From: Exophiala sp. HKRS030
Taxonomy: Eukaryota > Ascomycota > Eurotiomycetes > Chaetothyriales > Herpotrichiellaceae
Length of the DNA: 64,000 bases
NCBI GenBank assembly: GCA_023897205.1
Contig: JAHWDD010000008.1
Coordinates: 310,001 to 374,000 of the forward strand
Direction of reading: 5' to 3'
Position 1 is the first letter of the stretch; each line of letters begins with the position of its first letter. Below the pieces are notes generated by a model. That model was not told where the DNA came from. It searched no databases and saw only the letters and a list, made by a program, of their open reading frames with translations. Shown in pieces: positions 35,396-46,810 of the stretch. The translations under genes and the position numbers were made by a program.

Positions 35396-37041
35396 ATGGC
35401 CAACGTTGACATCCAGCCTGGCGCAAACCCGCCCTACGACAGTAAAATGCGAGGGGACCAACGCTACGAATCTGAGGAATCGCCACAAGAGCACATGTCT
35501 ATTGGCAGATATGCAGCCACTCGATTCACCACCCTGAAGCCACCGATGGCCAAGGCCCCGAATCCTTTCAAGCTCCTGGCGATGCTCAACACTCAGCAGT
35601 GGCTATTTTTCTTGGTGGCCTTTTTCGCCTGGTCGTGGGATGCGTTTGACTTCTTCACCGTCTCTTTGACAGTATCAGATCTTGCCGAAACCTTTGATAA
35701 ATCCAACCTTGACATCACCTGGGGCATTACTTTGGTCCTGATGTTCCGGTCCCTCGGGTCGGCCATTTTTGGTATCGCCGCCGATCGATATGGCCGCAAA
35801 TGGTAAGAGTCAAGTAAAAAATCCTTTTGCTGTGGAAATCATTCACTAACCTCACATGTATGTGACACAGGCCATTCATAATCAACAATGTTCTGTTTGT
35901 CGCCCTGGAGCTCGGTACTGGCTTCACCCAGACGTATGGCCAGTTTTTGGCGGTCCGGGCCTTGTTTGGCATAGCAATGGGGGGTCTGTACGGAAATGCC
36001 GCAGCTACAGCACTGGAGGATTGTCCTGACGCTGCTCGTGGTATCATTTCTGGCATGCTGCAGCAGGGCTACGCGTTCGGCTACCTCCTCGCCGCAGCCT
36101 TCGCCCGCGCACTTGTAAACACCACTTCCCACGGCTGGAGGCCCCTCTTTTGGTTCGGTGCATGTCCGCCCATCCTCATAATCCTTTTCCGTTTGTGTCT
36201 GCCTGAAACCAACACATTCCGCGCTCGCCAAGCGATCCGCCACCAGCAGGGTAGCCTCGCTGGCACTTTTATATCCGAAGGTCGAGTCGCCCTCAAACGC
36301 CACTGGCTGCTACTTGTCTACCTGGTCCTTCTCATGAGCGGGATGAACTTCTCGAGCCACGGCAGTCAAGATCTCTACCCGACCATGCTCGGAAATCAAT
36401 TCAAATTCTCCGCGGATGCCACGACGGTCACCATGGTTGTCGCCAATCTCGGAGCCATGACCGGTGGCACTGTGGTGGGATACTGTTCGCAGATATTTGG
36501 CCGACGACTCAGCATCATCGTCGTCTGCGTCGTTGGAGGTGCGCTCTTGTATCCATACACGTTCACGTCGTCGAAAGCGATCATGGCTGCCGCATTCTTC
36601 GAGCAGTTCTGCGTCCAGGGTGCGTGGGGTGTGATCCCAATTCACCTGATGGAATTGTCGCCCGGATCCTTGCGCACCTTCGTCGTGGGAACTTCGTATC
36701 AGCTTGGCAATCTTGCCTCGTCGGCGTCATCGACGATCGAGTCGACGATCGGCGAACGTTTCCCTCTTGACCCGATCATTAAGGACGGCAAGACGATCAA
36801 GCGATACAACTACGGGAAGGTCATTTGCATATTCATGGGCTGCGTGTATGCCTATCTGATCATCATCACTTTCGTGGGGCCCGAGAAGAGAGGGCGCAAT
36901 CTGAATGTCGAGCACGATGCGGACATGGCGGAAGTGACTCACCGGGATCTCCGCCACCAACAGGCTTCTGACGTGGCCCATGGAGAATCAAGTGAGAATG
37001 AACATGACGAGAAGGCCGTCAAGCAGCAAGAGGTTGCTTGA
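35396..37041 (+). CDS. JEN-type monocarboxylate (lactate/pyruvate) transporter, 525 aa
   Basis: Exons 35396-35802 and 35871-37041, with a 68-nt intron (GTAAGA donor, CACTAAC branch, CAG acceptor) that splits the Trp codon in RKW. Hydrophobic segments are consistent with a 12-helix major facilitator protein with cytosolic ends. The loop between helices 1-3 has the MFS signature DRYGRKW. NFSSHGSQDLYPT matches the conserved JEN-family motif (N-X2-S/T-H-X-S/T-Q-D-X3-T). These plasma-membrane proteins carry lactate, pyruvate, acetate or propionate with a proton. The hydrophilic N-terminus (about 60 residues) and the charged C-terminus are likely regulatory. Induction by non-fermentable carbon and repression by glucose are known for yeast relatives; no promoter site was verified here. 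Confidence 0.88.
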
Positions 37042-38569
37042 AAAGGACCAATTTATGTGTGTGTGGGAGAGAGAGAGATGAAAGTCGGGGGTCCAACGGA
37101 TCCGTGTGAAATGGGGTATGATGTGTAGGTCGCGGAATTCATCGTGCGGCTAGCCGAGGGACCGGACGGATTGTTCGAAATACATTGGCGCCCTTGCATG
37201 ATGAAGGGGAGGGCTACCAGATTGAATGGAAGGTGGAAACGAGAAGACCCTCCGACCAGATGTGGCAGATCTTTTTTCATAACCTTGACCGAGGTTTGGT
37301 CTGAGGGATGAGAGAGTCTGTCCTCAAGTGTCCGTCCACATGCCTAGTTTCTAATCGCTTGATATGATGCTTGGTATGTAAAATCTAGCACACTAAAACT
37401 TCTCTTCAACTCCGACTGCGGTGACTCGTACCCGAATCTCTGTCAATGGGACCATAGGTAAGTGTTGTGGGATCCTGATGATTCAATCTGGCCAGAGTCG
37501 TAACAGTGGTGCCAGAACACGCTCCTCCACTGTATCTATCTCAAGATGCCTCGCTCACCGACGGGCCGGCCGCCGACTTTTCAAAGTTCAATGCTGTAGT
37601 GCCGAGTGTGATTGGACATTCTCGAAGTCATGTCTGTCTGCTTTGACCCGGTACCGCATCGACATGAATACTAGATACCCAGGTATAACATAGTCCATGC
37701 TCGGACTTACTACCCCAAGGCAAGGAAAGCCAGGAAGGGAAAATCTCCCATGTCTTGCTGTATAATTATTGTAAAGTCCCCCCAAATCCACTATGGGCTC
37801 TCTCTACCGGAAGAATTTCATAAACACACCGAAAAATGGTCTGTCCTGACCCCTTATGTTCGTTCGCAATGTGCCTCTCTCAGTCGCCACCAAATGAAGG
37901 CAGGCCCGGCGGGGCACATCTATGAGTACTATCATGATTTCTTGTGAGGGTGCTTCTTCGCAAAGCTTCTCACTTCAACCAGGAGTCCTTCAACTGGTCG
38001 TCCTTGTGTTCCCGACATTATCTTTCTCTTTGAAAGAGTCATCGATCAGAAAGGTAACAATTGACCAGATCCTGATGCCTTCACTTCTGGCCAAAAAAAG
38101 GCACCACCCTTGCTTTGCACACTCAACGGTGCTGACGAGCATGTCAAAGTAGATGATTTGGTTTGATTTTGGTGCCCGTGGGAATGAAGCGTCAGTTCAT
38201 CCAATCACCGGCATCCTACTCATCACAGTTTTTGTACACGGTATGTTCTCCTACCTAGCACAAGCCGACTACTGTGCACACAAGGACACGGAACAAGGCG
38301 AGTAGAAGAGGAAGATGAGGGTGTCACTGTGCCGTCAGAGTGTGGTCAAAGGACCGAAGGGCTGAAGATGAGAGCCTTGGCCTGATAGAGAGCCGGCAGG
38401 ACGATCGAGCGTGACATGATATCGTTTTGGGTGCGCCGTGAGTGGTAGCCACCCAAGAGGAGTATTCCGGATTCTTGCACCGCACGTCACAGAATACGGC
38501 AAGGTATTCCCAGAGGACGTAGATTAGTTGCTCACTGTTCAAAATATGGCCGAAAAGTGAGCCAACTCA
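37042..38569. other. Intergenic between convergent genes
   Basis: Shared 3' region of the transporter and TSR2. A GA-rich stretch (about 37060-37080) follows the transporter stop. ORFs up to 90 codons show no protein character. Nothing else is recognised. Confidence 0.5.
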
Positions 38570-39208
38570 TCATCTCTTCTTCTTGCCGACGACCTTGGTG
38601 AATCCATCTTCATCGACCTCGGGTTCCATCTTTTGTTTCGGCATTCTGGCACCATTCAGAGGGGGAGCCTCGTCCATGTCGACATCTGGGCTGTCTGCGA
38701 ATCCATTCCATTCCTCTTCCTCTTCATCGTCCTCGTCCCAATCAGTGTCCTGATCTTTGTCTTCGCCTCGTACCACGGCAACAACCCTGTCACCGCCCTT
38801 CTGCTGTTTTTCTTGCCACTTGACGTATAGTTCGTTCAGCTCTGCAAGGTCACCATTTCGGAGCTTGGTGGCGCCAGACCAGATGCTACGTGCTACATCT
38901 TCGGCAGTCCCGTCATCAACGACAATTTCGAACTCGTCGAGCATGACTTGGAGAAGGACTTCCTCCAAATCACCCACATCTGCGAGTTGCGGAGGAGTAG
39001 AGGTCAAGAGCTCGGACACAGCACCCGCCATCCAGTCTCTTTTGTCGTTGGAGACTTGCGCTGACCCGCCCCAGGCATTCTGAATAGCCAAAGTCAGTGC
39101 AGGCCACGACCAAAGGTGGAGGGCGACGAGCAGATCGATCTGCGAGGAAAGTTTCGAGAGATCAAGCTGCGCTACTGCCTGGGGAGCGATGGCGTTTACT
39201 GTTGACAT
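38570..39208 (-). CDS. TSR2: TSR2, chaperone in 20S pre-rRNA processing, 212 aa
   Basis: Intronless minus-strand gene with the ATG at 39208. The characteristic W46-G47-G48 motif near the N-terminus is followed by a helical region (LEEVLLQVMLDEFEIVVDDG), an acidic cluster (DEDDEEEEEW), and the conserved end EVDEDGFTKVVGKKKR. This layout is that of Tsr2. The yeast protein binds eS26 (Rps26), protects it and helps to load it onto pre-40S ribosomes, and it is needed for 20S rRNA cleavage. No unusual feature is present. Confidence 0.92.
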   Translation of the reverse strand: MSTVNAIAPQAVAQLDLSKLSSQIDLLVALHLWSWPALTLAIQNAWGGSAQVSNDKRDWMAGAVSELLTSTPPQLADVGDLEEVLLQVMLDEFEIVVDDGTAEDVARSIWSGATKLRNGDLAELNELYVKWQEKQQKGGDRVVAVVRGEDKDQDTDWDEDDEEEEEWNGFADSPDVDMDEAPPLNGARMPKQKMEPEVDEDGFTKVVGKKKR

Positions 39209-39865
39209 GGCTGCTGCCGTTGATCCAGGACCGACCGGATTCTATCGTCGGGTAGTAATAGTTGGCTGCTGGATGGTAGCAGAAAGCCGCAGTCTCGACC
39301 CAAAAAAAATCACAGTACAAGTGCTAAGTCACATGTGATTTTCTCACTGAAAAATTTAGAGTATGCGGGGGGGATCTACTTAATTCCGGGCTCCGGGGCA
39401 TCCTTCGCCGAGCGGAAGGTTTCCCGAGGAGAGCACCACCGCCGAATTGTCCCTCTGGGAGTACAACAATCTCTACGTGTCGTTTACGCTATGGACCTCA
39501 TCCTGACCCAGACAATTCATCGCGGTGTCCTGGTCTGATTGAACTGCCAACACTTCCAGTGTCTTCTGCGCATAGGGACAGTGTTGTCTCGTTGCTAATG
39601 ATGCAATCAACTCTCTGAACAGTGACATCTATCGGGCCTCTGTGCTCCGATGCCTCTATCTTCGGTCCACTTTTCTCGCCTCCCATATGCAACATAATTC
39701 TTATTTAAAGATGCCCATTGTTGTTTCTTAGTTTTCAAGTGCCGCATTCCACGTCCTATCTAACATACATTCTCGCCGGGCCTTCACTGACCAAAGGGTT
39801 CTCTCCGACAATCTGGACACACAAACACCACAAGTGAACCATCCTTCCAACAGACCGATTTCGCC
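39209..39865. other. Divergent promoter between TSR2 and a dehydrogenase gene
   Basis: Bidirectional spacer of 657 bases. It is AT-rich at about 39300-39350, and a TTTAAA-type element is present near 39706 upstream of the dehydrogenase. No gene is seen. Confidence 0.5.
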
Positions 39866-40810
39866 ATGGGCGACAATTCTACCCCTTCGGCAGTGCCGGT
39901 AGCCTCCCAAGATGAGAGGGCGTCTCTGACTTCCAGGGTCATTCCGACCATGACTCTATCGGTATCCGACAGTCCTCTGACTGCGCCTTTACCACCGGTA
40001 GCGTCAGAAGCGTCTCCGGCCGAGAGGGCGGCAGCTCGCTTCAAGATCGAGGGCAATGCCATTTTTACCGGTGGCGCCGGCACGCTGGCGTTGGCCTCTG
40101 CTCGAGCGCTCCTGGAGCATGGGGCAAGCAGTTTGACTTTGATGGACCTCCAACCAACGATTGACAACTCTGCGAATGCCATCTCCGACCTCAAGCTGGA
40201 GTTTCCCACAATCCCAATCCATGCAGTCCACGTGGATGTTACCTCGGAAACCGCCGTGGAGAAGGCATTCCAAGAAGCTCGGGATTTGATGGGAAGTATC
40301 GATGTCTTGTGCTGTTTTGCCGGTATCGTTGGTTGCGTTCACTCGATATTGGCAACGGCCAGCCAATTCCGCAAAGTCGTTGACGTCAACTTGACGGGGT
40401 CTTTCCTATGCGCCCAAGCTGCTGCCAAACACATGATCGATGGCAAGAAGGGGGGCTCTATCCTGTTTACGGCATCGATATCGGCTCATTCAACAAACTA
40501 TCCTCAACCCCAGTTAGCCTATAATGTCAGCAAGAGCGCCGTGACTACTATGGGAAAGAACCTGGCAGCTGAATGGGCAGTACACGGTATTCGTGTAAAT
40601 TCCATCTCTCCCGGTTATATGGACACGGTACTCAACGCGGGCGACACTCTGCAGCCGATCAGGGACGTCTGGGCCAGTCGTTGCCCTATGGGCCGTATGG
40701 GAGACATTGAGGAGATTACTGGTCCAGTTGTTCTTCTGAGCAGCAGAAGAGCCGGCAGATATATCACCGGGTCAGATCTAAGAGTTGATGGTGGCGCCTT
40801 GTGCTTCTAA
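39866..40810 (+). CDS. Short-chain dehydrogenase/reductase, 314 aa
   Basis: Single exon, start at the ATG at 39866. After a 60-residue disordered extension, a Rossmann fold starts with TGGAGTLAL (68-76), a variant of the TGxxxGxG nucleotide-binding motif. D94 probably helps to bind the cofactor. N175, S204 (FTASIS), Y219 and K223 (YNVSK) form the catalytic tetrad. The C-terminal segments NSISPGYMDT and DLRVDGG fit the classical SDR family that contains sorbose, arabinitol and L-xylulose reductases. A polyol or sugar substrate is therefore possible but not proven. The N-terminal extension is longer than usual and may include a targeting or regulatory region. Confidence 0.88.
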   Translation: MGDNSTPSAVPVASQDERASLTSRVIPTMTLSVSDSPLTAPLPPVASEASPAERAAARFKIEGNAIFTGGAGTLALASARALLEHGASSLTLMDLQPTIDNSANAISDLKLEFPTIPIHAVHVDVTSETAVEKAFQEARDLMGSIDVLCCFAGIVGCVHSILATASQFRKVVDVNLTGSFLCAQAAAKHMIDGKKGGSILFTASISAHSTNYPQPQLAYNVSKSAVTTMGKNLAAEWAVHGIRVNSISPGYMDTVLNAGDTLQPIRDVWASRCPMGRMGDIEEITGPVVLLSSRRAGRYITGSDLRVDGGALCF

Positions 40811-42936
40811 GATACCCGAGCATGAGCCTGGGTCGCGTAGAAAGACACCATAACGTTGTGAACTGCTCTGATTCTCTCTCCTGAAGGACAAAGTCGTTGT
40901 GATGTGATCCAGAATTCTGTCAGGATCCTGATCATGTGACTAGTGCTGTTTATTTGTTACACTAGTCCTATTCGGGAAGTGCCTCAGCCTGCGAGCACAT
41001 CACATAACACTGCGCTGCGGCCTTAACACCTAGTTTTAGCCCTCCTTCGTACTGAATTCTATCATTTCAAACGCATAGTCGTGACAAAATCCAATTCCGC
41101 CCCGAAGTGGTAGGTAGCTATATGGCTAATGGAAGTTCGGTGAGAGGGCAATCATGTGTAGGGGTGGAATATGGCATCGAATGTCCTGAGATCTGCCTAT
41201 ACTTTGTGCTGTTCCCCCTAGATATCAATAAAGTGTATGTTGGCGGCAAGACTGCTTTGAACCTCGTAGTCCTAGGAAAGAATTCGACACATGTACTCCG
41301 TATGGTGTTCTGCTTATTAAGCACGCTGGGACTAACATCGGAGAAAGATTCTTCCCTTTGCCCTCAACGCGTGCTTCAGGTAAGAGATAGTGATACAGCT
41401 GTTCATTCTGCTAGCAGCGTGAGGAATGGAAATCGCTGCTACACTCTGTAGCAATACGCTGCAAAGCCCGATGTCAACGCAAGGAACAATTCCAGGCAGA
41501 TCGTTGCATGGCTTGGACTACCGAACATGTGTCTCCAAAGTCGTCGAACTGCGCCTGACCTCGATCTTGACTTGTCCATTGCCGATAATTATGGAGAGAT
41601 GTTGTTGTTGCGAGCTCAACTGTTGCAAGGATCCATATGAGCTGGATCAGCTACTTGCTGTTGGATGGTCAATCAAGCCCATCCGCGATGGAATGTGCCA
41701 AATAGCAGCACACATGTCAAGGATGTTCCGAAGGCGTCTTTCTTGGTAGTGCATTGATATGTAGTCTCGGTTGCCCATTAAGTTGACGGCCGAGGCCCGT
41801 GTTGCTGATATGAAGTGGCTGTATCTCTTCTCAGCTACGGGGAGAGGCCGTTTTACTCAATCTCGGTGCTCTGTGCACCATTTCTCAGTATAATGAACAA
41901 TCATCATGACTTCAAACGGTCGGCGGTTATACAAAATACTTGTATGTCAGTTTCGACGCACGGTTGTGCCAAGTGCAGAGAGGCAGACGATCTCGAAATA
42001 AGCGAAAACGGATAAAGATGATGACAGCTGTCACATCTGCTGTTCTATCGACACGTTTATATGGACGTGGTATGGAAGCAATCCCATCGCACGACGTGTC
42101 ATGACGGTCTGGTAGATTTGCAGCTGGTGTCGTTGCTGTCAAACCAATTCCCAGATAACAAGATAACACACTCCGTCCTTTGACTGCGGGCGGGTGAAGC
42201 CGTTCTCTTCTAATCTTGGTTACAGGTCAGACGTCCGTAATAACCGCCGTGGTAGAAAAAAGGGGGCGCGTCGGAATTCGGACCTCCACCGTGAGATTGG
42301 ACAATCTCTTTTACTTCCCCAGATTTACCTCAACCACCGAATCAACGCGTGGACAATTGCTGGATTCGAGGTACAACTGGCGTACAGTATGATCCAGTGG
42401 GCGCTCTACTGGGGAGTGTAAAAAAATCTTTTCAACGCGCGTGTACTCCCTGCATTAGGGATTCTAACCTCCTTACTTTGCAGATGGAGTACACCGATTC
42501 TAGCAGCTACAAATTAACATCAATCTATGATTGTCACCCAGTATCCGCACAAACCTCATCTCAACAGACGCGTCCAAGCTCGGACAAGACGCAATTAGAC
42601 ACTCAGCTGTTAGGCTGACGGGCGGAGTCCAATATTGTATCGTGCTGCTCACAAGGACAGGCCCCTTTGACTCTGGAATTGGATTGGGTAACAGCAAAAG
42701 CCTCAAGGCTCCCCTCGTATCGAGGTATCGATTGTCTTTTCATATTATCGATACATTCATTCATCTATTCATCACGTTCGTTGTTTCATTCATACAGTAC
42801 TCCGTACATACACACTCTTTTTTTTTGGTTGGCTTGTTGGCACTTCTGTACACATTCTCACTCTTTTGGCTTCTGTTTGGTTTCCTTGACGCACACAACC
42901 ACCGATCCTCTTTTTTCTTTCTTTTTTTGCCTCTGA
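40811..42936. other. Intergenic, 2.1 kb
   Basis: No credible gene. It holds two exact inverted copies of the recurrent 9-mer (41294 and 42798) and T-rich tracts near 42820 and 42900. A GATA-type site (CGATAA, minus strand) occurs near 42746. ORFs up to 114 codons have no protein character. Confidence 0.5.
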
Positions 42937-43512
42937 TACAAGAGGCGTCCACTCATTTGGTTCACCCCGACGAGACCACGGTACTGGTCTTTTAAACCAT
43001 CGCCCAACACGGCTTCCGCAGTTGCACCGCCGCTCTTTCGAGCCTCTGCCATCGATTCTACCTACCGACCGCCATCGACACCATTGAAGGAAGCAGGATT
43101 GGACGAGTACAGCAGCACGAGTAGAAGAGAAGGGGAAAGGCCACATTCGCCTCTGCCGCAGTCTGCTTATTACGGGAAGGACATCTCACGACCATCGTCC
43201 ACGACACTACCGAATTCGAGCCACCTCTTCCTACACGATCCTCAATTCCACACACGCAGCGCCAGTCTGAGTCTGGGACGAGGCTACCATTCAGAGCCAC
43301 GGCCGAATCTACCTGGGCTTTCGTCACTGACATCGCTGGCAAATGGGCCACCGTTGAGGTATGCAGGACACCCTCAAAACGTTGGGCAGAAATAATGTGT
43401 TGATATTCCATACAGGTCATTCTCGGGCAGTCATGGATCACCACTGGCTCATTATGGCCTGATGCCCCCGGTGCCAACACCAGGAATTGCAGGGATGGCA
43501 GGAAGCGCACCG
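42937..43512 (+). CDS. Alternative 5' exons of the AreB-like gene (long isoform, no ATG)
   Basis: Two exons that splice in phase to the zinc-finger exon: an open part ending at 43358 (frame open from 42937), then 43416-43512, joined by a 57-nt intron (GTATGC...CAG). The second is followed by a 272-nt intron (43513-43784). Translated sequence is protein-like (Ser/Pro-rich, ending LMPPVPTPGIAGMAGSAP). There is no ATG anywhere in this frame between the upstream stop (42934-42936) and the finger, except Met codons inside the second exon (LMPP and GMAG). The long form would need a non-AUG start or a further upstream exon. Reports of multiple products and unusual starts for A. nidulans areB fit this; that is recalled, not checked. 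Confidence 0.55.
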
Positions 43513-43662
43513 GTAAGAGAAACTCGACCTCTTTTCTTTCCCCTCTTGATTTACCTGCCACCGTGCAAAATGGCGCCAAGCCTATTTCGGCCGTCGATCG
43601 GGTCTTTTTCGCTTGATTTCGTTTTTGGTTACATTCAGCACCACCACCAAGTTTGAATTCTC

Positions 43663-43695
43663 TTATCTTTATCTTATCGTCTCTGCCTTCGATAA
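43663..43695. promoter_or_regulatory. Cluster of four HGATAR sites upstream of the internal start
   Basis: Three TTATC cores (43663-43667, 43669-43673 and 43674-43678, reading AGATAA, AGATAA and CGATAA on the minus strand) and one GATAA on the plus strand (43691-43695, CGATAA) lie within 33 bases, 42 bases before the ATG at 43737. They sit in the 272-nt intron of the long isoform. HGATAR is the known binding site of fungal GATA factors, so auto- or cross-regulation of an internal promoter is a fair inference. Confidence 0.6.
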
Positions 43696-43736
43696 CAAAC
43701 TTTCGATTTTCCCATCTCCCGTCCTCACCACCGACC

Positions 43737-44581
43737 ATGGCTGCCTCATTACCCAGTGCTGACCAGACTCTCCCCTTTTCACAGCCAGTATGTCAGAACT
43801 GCCAGACTTCCACCACTCCTCTATGGCGACGCGACGAAGCCGGTTCGGTCCTGTGCAATGCCTGCGGACTTTTCCTCAAGTTGCACGGCCGTCCCCGTCC
43901 AATCAGTCTGAAGACGGATGTAATCAAGAGTCGCAACAGGGTCAAGACGACCACTGCGCTGCCCAAGAAGAAGGTGCGCCAAGCTGCTTTCCCCCCAAGA
44001 AAATAAAGAGACTCCGTATCGGATAGACTGACCTCAAGCAGTACGAAAATGGTGCCTCTGCGCCCATCACTGAAGTATCCGCCCCCAATGGCTTCAGTCT
44101 ACACCGCCGTGTCTCACAGATGGCCACAACTGCACCTTCGGACCGATCACACTCCCCCGTCTCACGGACAGGTACACCAGGAGCTCAGCACGACCCCAAC
44201 ATTGCTCCTCAGCACATGTTCGATGGCGCCTCTGCTGCGGCCGACCACAGCAATGCATCCCCTATTCTCCCCGGCGTCCACTCACTCAGCCAACCGTCCC
44301 CCAGCGCAGCTGCATTGACCGCGGACCGCTCCGAGTCGATGACTTACGAACAACTCGTCGCCGTCAACACCAACCTGCGCACGCGCGTGTCGGAGCTAGA
44401 AGTCATCAATGGCTTCTACTCGGACAACGAGAACAATCTGCGTCGCGAGCGCGACAGTGCCGTTCGAGAGCGGGATGACCTGAAACGAAAAGTAGAAGAG
44501 TTGGAAAGGCAGCTACAGGAACGCGATGAGGCAGACCATCCTGCAAAGAAGCCACGGCTATCGCAAGAACCGCAGCAATGA
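43737..44581 (+). CDS. areB: GATA-type zinc-finger regulator, AreB/ASD-4 group (short isoform)
   Basis: Exons 43737-43973 and 44042-44581 (68-nt intron, GTGCGC donor, CTGAC branch) encode 258 aa from the ATG at 43737. The type IV finger C-X2-C-X17-C-X2-C lies at about residues 20-44 (CQNC...CNAC), followed by the basic tail [19 protein letters not shown]. The C-terminal end holds a long coiled coil (about residues 175-245, with [19 protein letters not shown] and [16 protein letters not shown]). A GATA finger plus C-terminal zipper is the hallmark of the AreB (Aspergillus), NreB and ASD-4 (Neurospora) group, which opposes AreA in nitrogen regulation and affects development. If the 68-nt intron is retained, the protein ends early after the finger. 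Other exons provide a second N-terminus. Confidence 0.9.
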
Positions 44582-46810
44582 TTCGGGTCATGACATGCTG
44601 GAGAATTCCTAGCTCCATCACAGTACATATTACGCACACACCATGCACATCGTCCACCTACGTACTGAGGGCGCGCCCTCAACCTCACACCAAAGGGAGG
44701 GACTCGGCTGCTCTTTTACTCTCCATGTTGTCACCGACATATCGATTGATACCCACACATGCACACGCACAGAACAACATAAATTATGAAAGGAAACAAC
44801 CCTCTACGATTGGCGCCAAAAGGTTTCGGGAAATGTTTTTGGCCTAGCGTTGCCAGGTAATCGCGATGCAGTAATGTGGCTATCGCTGGCTGGGTGGGCT
44901 GGCTTGACGGCGTTTTGGTCGGTTCTTCGTTTCATGGTGGATTCTCTATTGGAGGAAGAAGTACGGAGTACGGAGCACGGAGTGATAATGAACATCGCGA
45001 GAATACACAACCTCTCCGTCCACCTTTGCCAGAAGGTAGTTTTCCTATTTTTCTTTCAATGCCTTGGAATTCTTTTTTGTTTTTAATGTGCAGATCTAAT
45101 GGTGAGGTCAACCCAAGACCGCGGCCACGTTGGATTGTCGAGATGGGTCTAACTTTGGAATCCGAAGGAATATGGGACGAAGTTCTGGAGAAAAAGAGTT
45201 GATACGATTGCCGAATGATTTGCTTCAAAGGGGCAGGCAACCTTGCCAGGAGGGGGGTTCTTGGAAACAGGGAGGTTAATTGTAAATCGGTGTATCTACT
45301 CCTGATGATCAAGCCACTGATGGATTGATTGAAAATGTTGACAACTTTGAACAACATATCTTGCCCGACATGATCATAATACCAAGTATTATGGAGTTGT
45401 GGGAGAATCGGTCGGTTGGTGAGTATTCCATCCATGACGGGTGTTTCGATTGTCTCTCTCCCCTTTTGCCCTTTTGCCCTTTTGCCCTTTTTTGGGGTTA
45501 CCTTCATTCTCCTGGTCTCTATAGAATCTTACCGATGATACTTGCGCCGAGTTTATTACACTCTGCAATCATTCCTCATGCAGATTCATCATCGAACCCT
45601 CGTGAAAACAGAACAAGAATCGAGTGAGGTTGTCATCGTGCGGAGTACAAGAATGAGGTGGTTGTAGGGCTTTGTTTTGTGTCAAACCTGGAAAATCAGG
45701 TGGACAAGTTACCAGAGGTAGAGAGAGTCTGGAAAAGGTCGGATTTCGCTGCTGCGAAAGGAATCCCATTGCCTGGCCCTCGTCTAACCAATGTCACACA
45801 CAGGTGATGGGAAAAGCAAAAACCAATCCACCTGTTCCAAACAAAAGAAAACGATAATCAAGGGTGAAACTCCTTCAATACTTGCACGCGGACGAGGCAA
45901 AATTGTAATGTACCTACGGAGTACAGTATGTAGGGTCTACGGAGTACTCCGTACTACTAGTAGTACAAAGGAATTAATTCCTTCAAACCTCCGATCGGGG
46001 GGGGGGGTTCCTTTGGGGGTCCAAAGCAAGTGATGAATCGGCGGACGGGGGAGAGAGAGAAGGAGAGTTGTATCGCTTTCGAGAAACTTTGCCATCTTTT
46101 CTCATCTAGTGTACTACTACTACTACTCCTACTACTCCGTAACCTCCCCCCTCCGTACCTGATTACATACCCGAGTGATAAGCCTCATTGTCGTACTGGA
46201 GCGTAAACCCCGATTTCGTTTTTCCTGGCCACCGCCGAACAAGGCTGAAGCAAAAAAAGTTCATTTCGTTGACGGAAGGATCCGTATGTACATAATTGTA
46301 ATTAACCCACGAAGAGGGAATCGTTCTTTGAGCCGAGAATATCCGAGGTAAATACATACTTCGCAACTTGTAGCCATCTGCAATAATGATGGGCGATTGA
46401 TAACTCCGTGCCCTCGTCTCGTAATACCCTCCCCCGAAATACCACAACCGTTGAGTGGCGATTTACTTACAGTAATACTTCTGAGAGGCCCCGGTCTCTA
46501 CCAAGCGACATCGGGGGCTCCATCTGGCCGAGTATTATCCATTATCTCCATCCCCCAAACGCCTGATACAATAAACGGTTGGGTACCTGACCACCTAATT
46601 TTTACCTAGGTACCTTTGTCATTTCGAACAATTCTAGACCAATTTTGTTGTTATTTCCGTACTTGTACCATTTCCTGTTGTTTCTCTTACACTCCATTCC
46701 ACAACAAGAGGTTTCTGTTTGATCGCGAATCCTCACGACCAGACTCTGCGAGCGTTTTTCCTGCCCCGTGGTGGACGGGGAAACAGTGTCGAGTCTGCGC
46801 ACGAAGCATC
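44582..46810. other. Intergenic, rich in recurrent 9-mer motifs
   Basis: No gene seen in 2.2 kb. It contains five copies of the 9-mer (44963, 45915, and the 16-bp palindrome at 45938-45953, which holds two overlapping copies, then 46133), TACCTAGGTACCT at 46603-46615, four tandem TTTTGCCC-like units at about 45463-45493 and a TAC/TACT microsatellite at about 46111-46135. The final part is the promoter of the citrate carrier. Confidence 0.55.
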
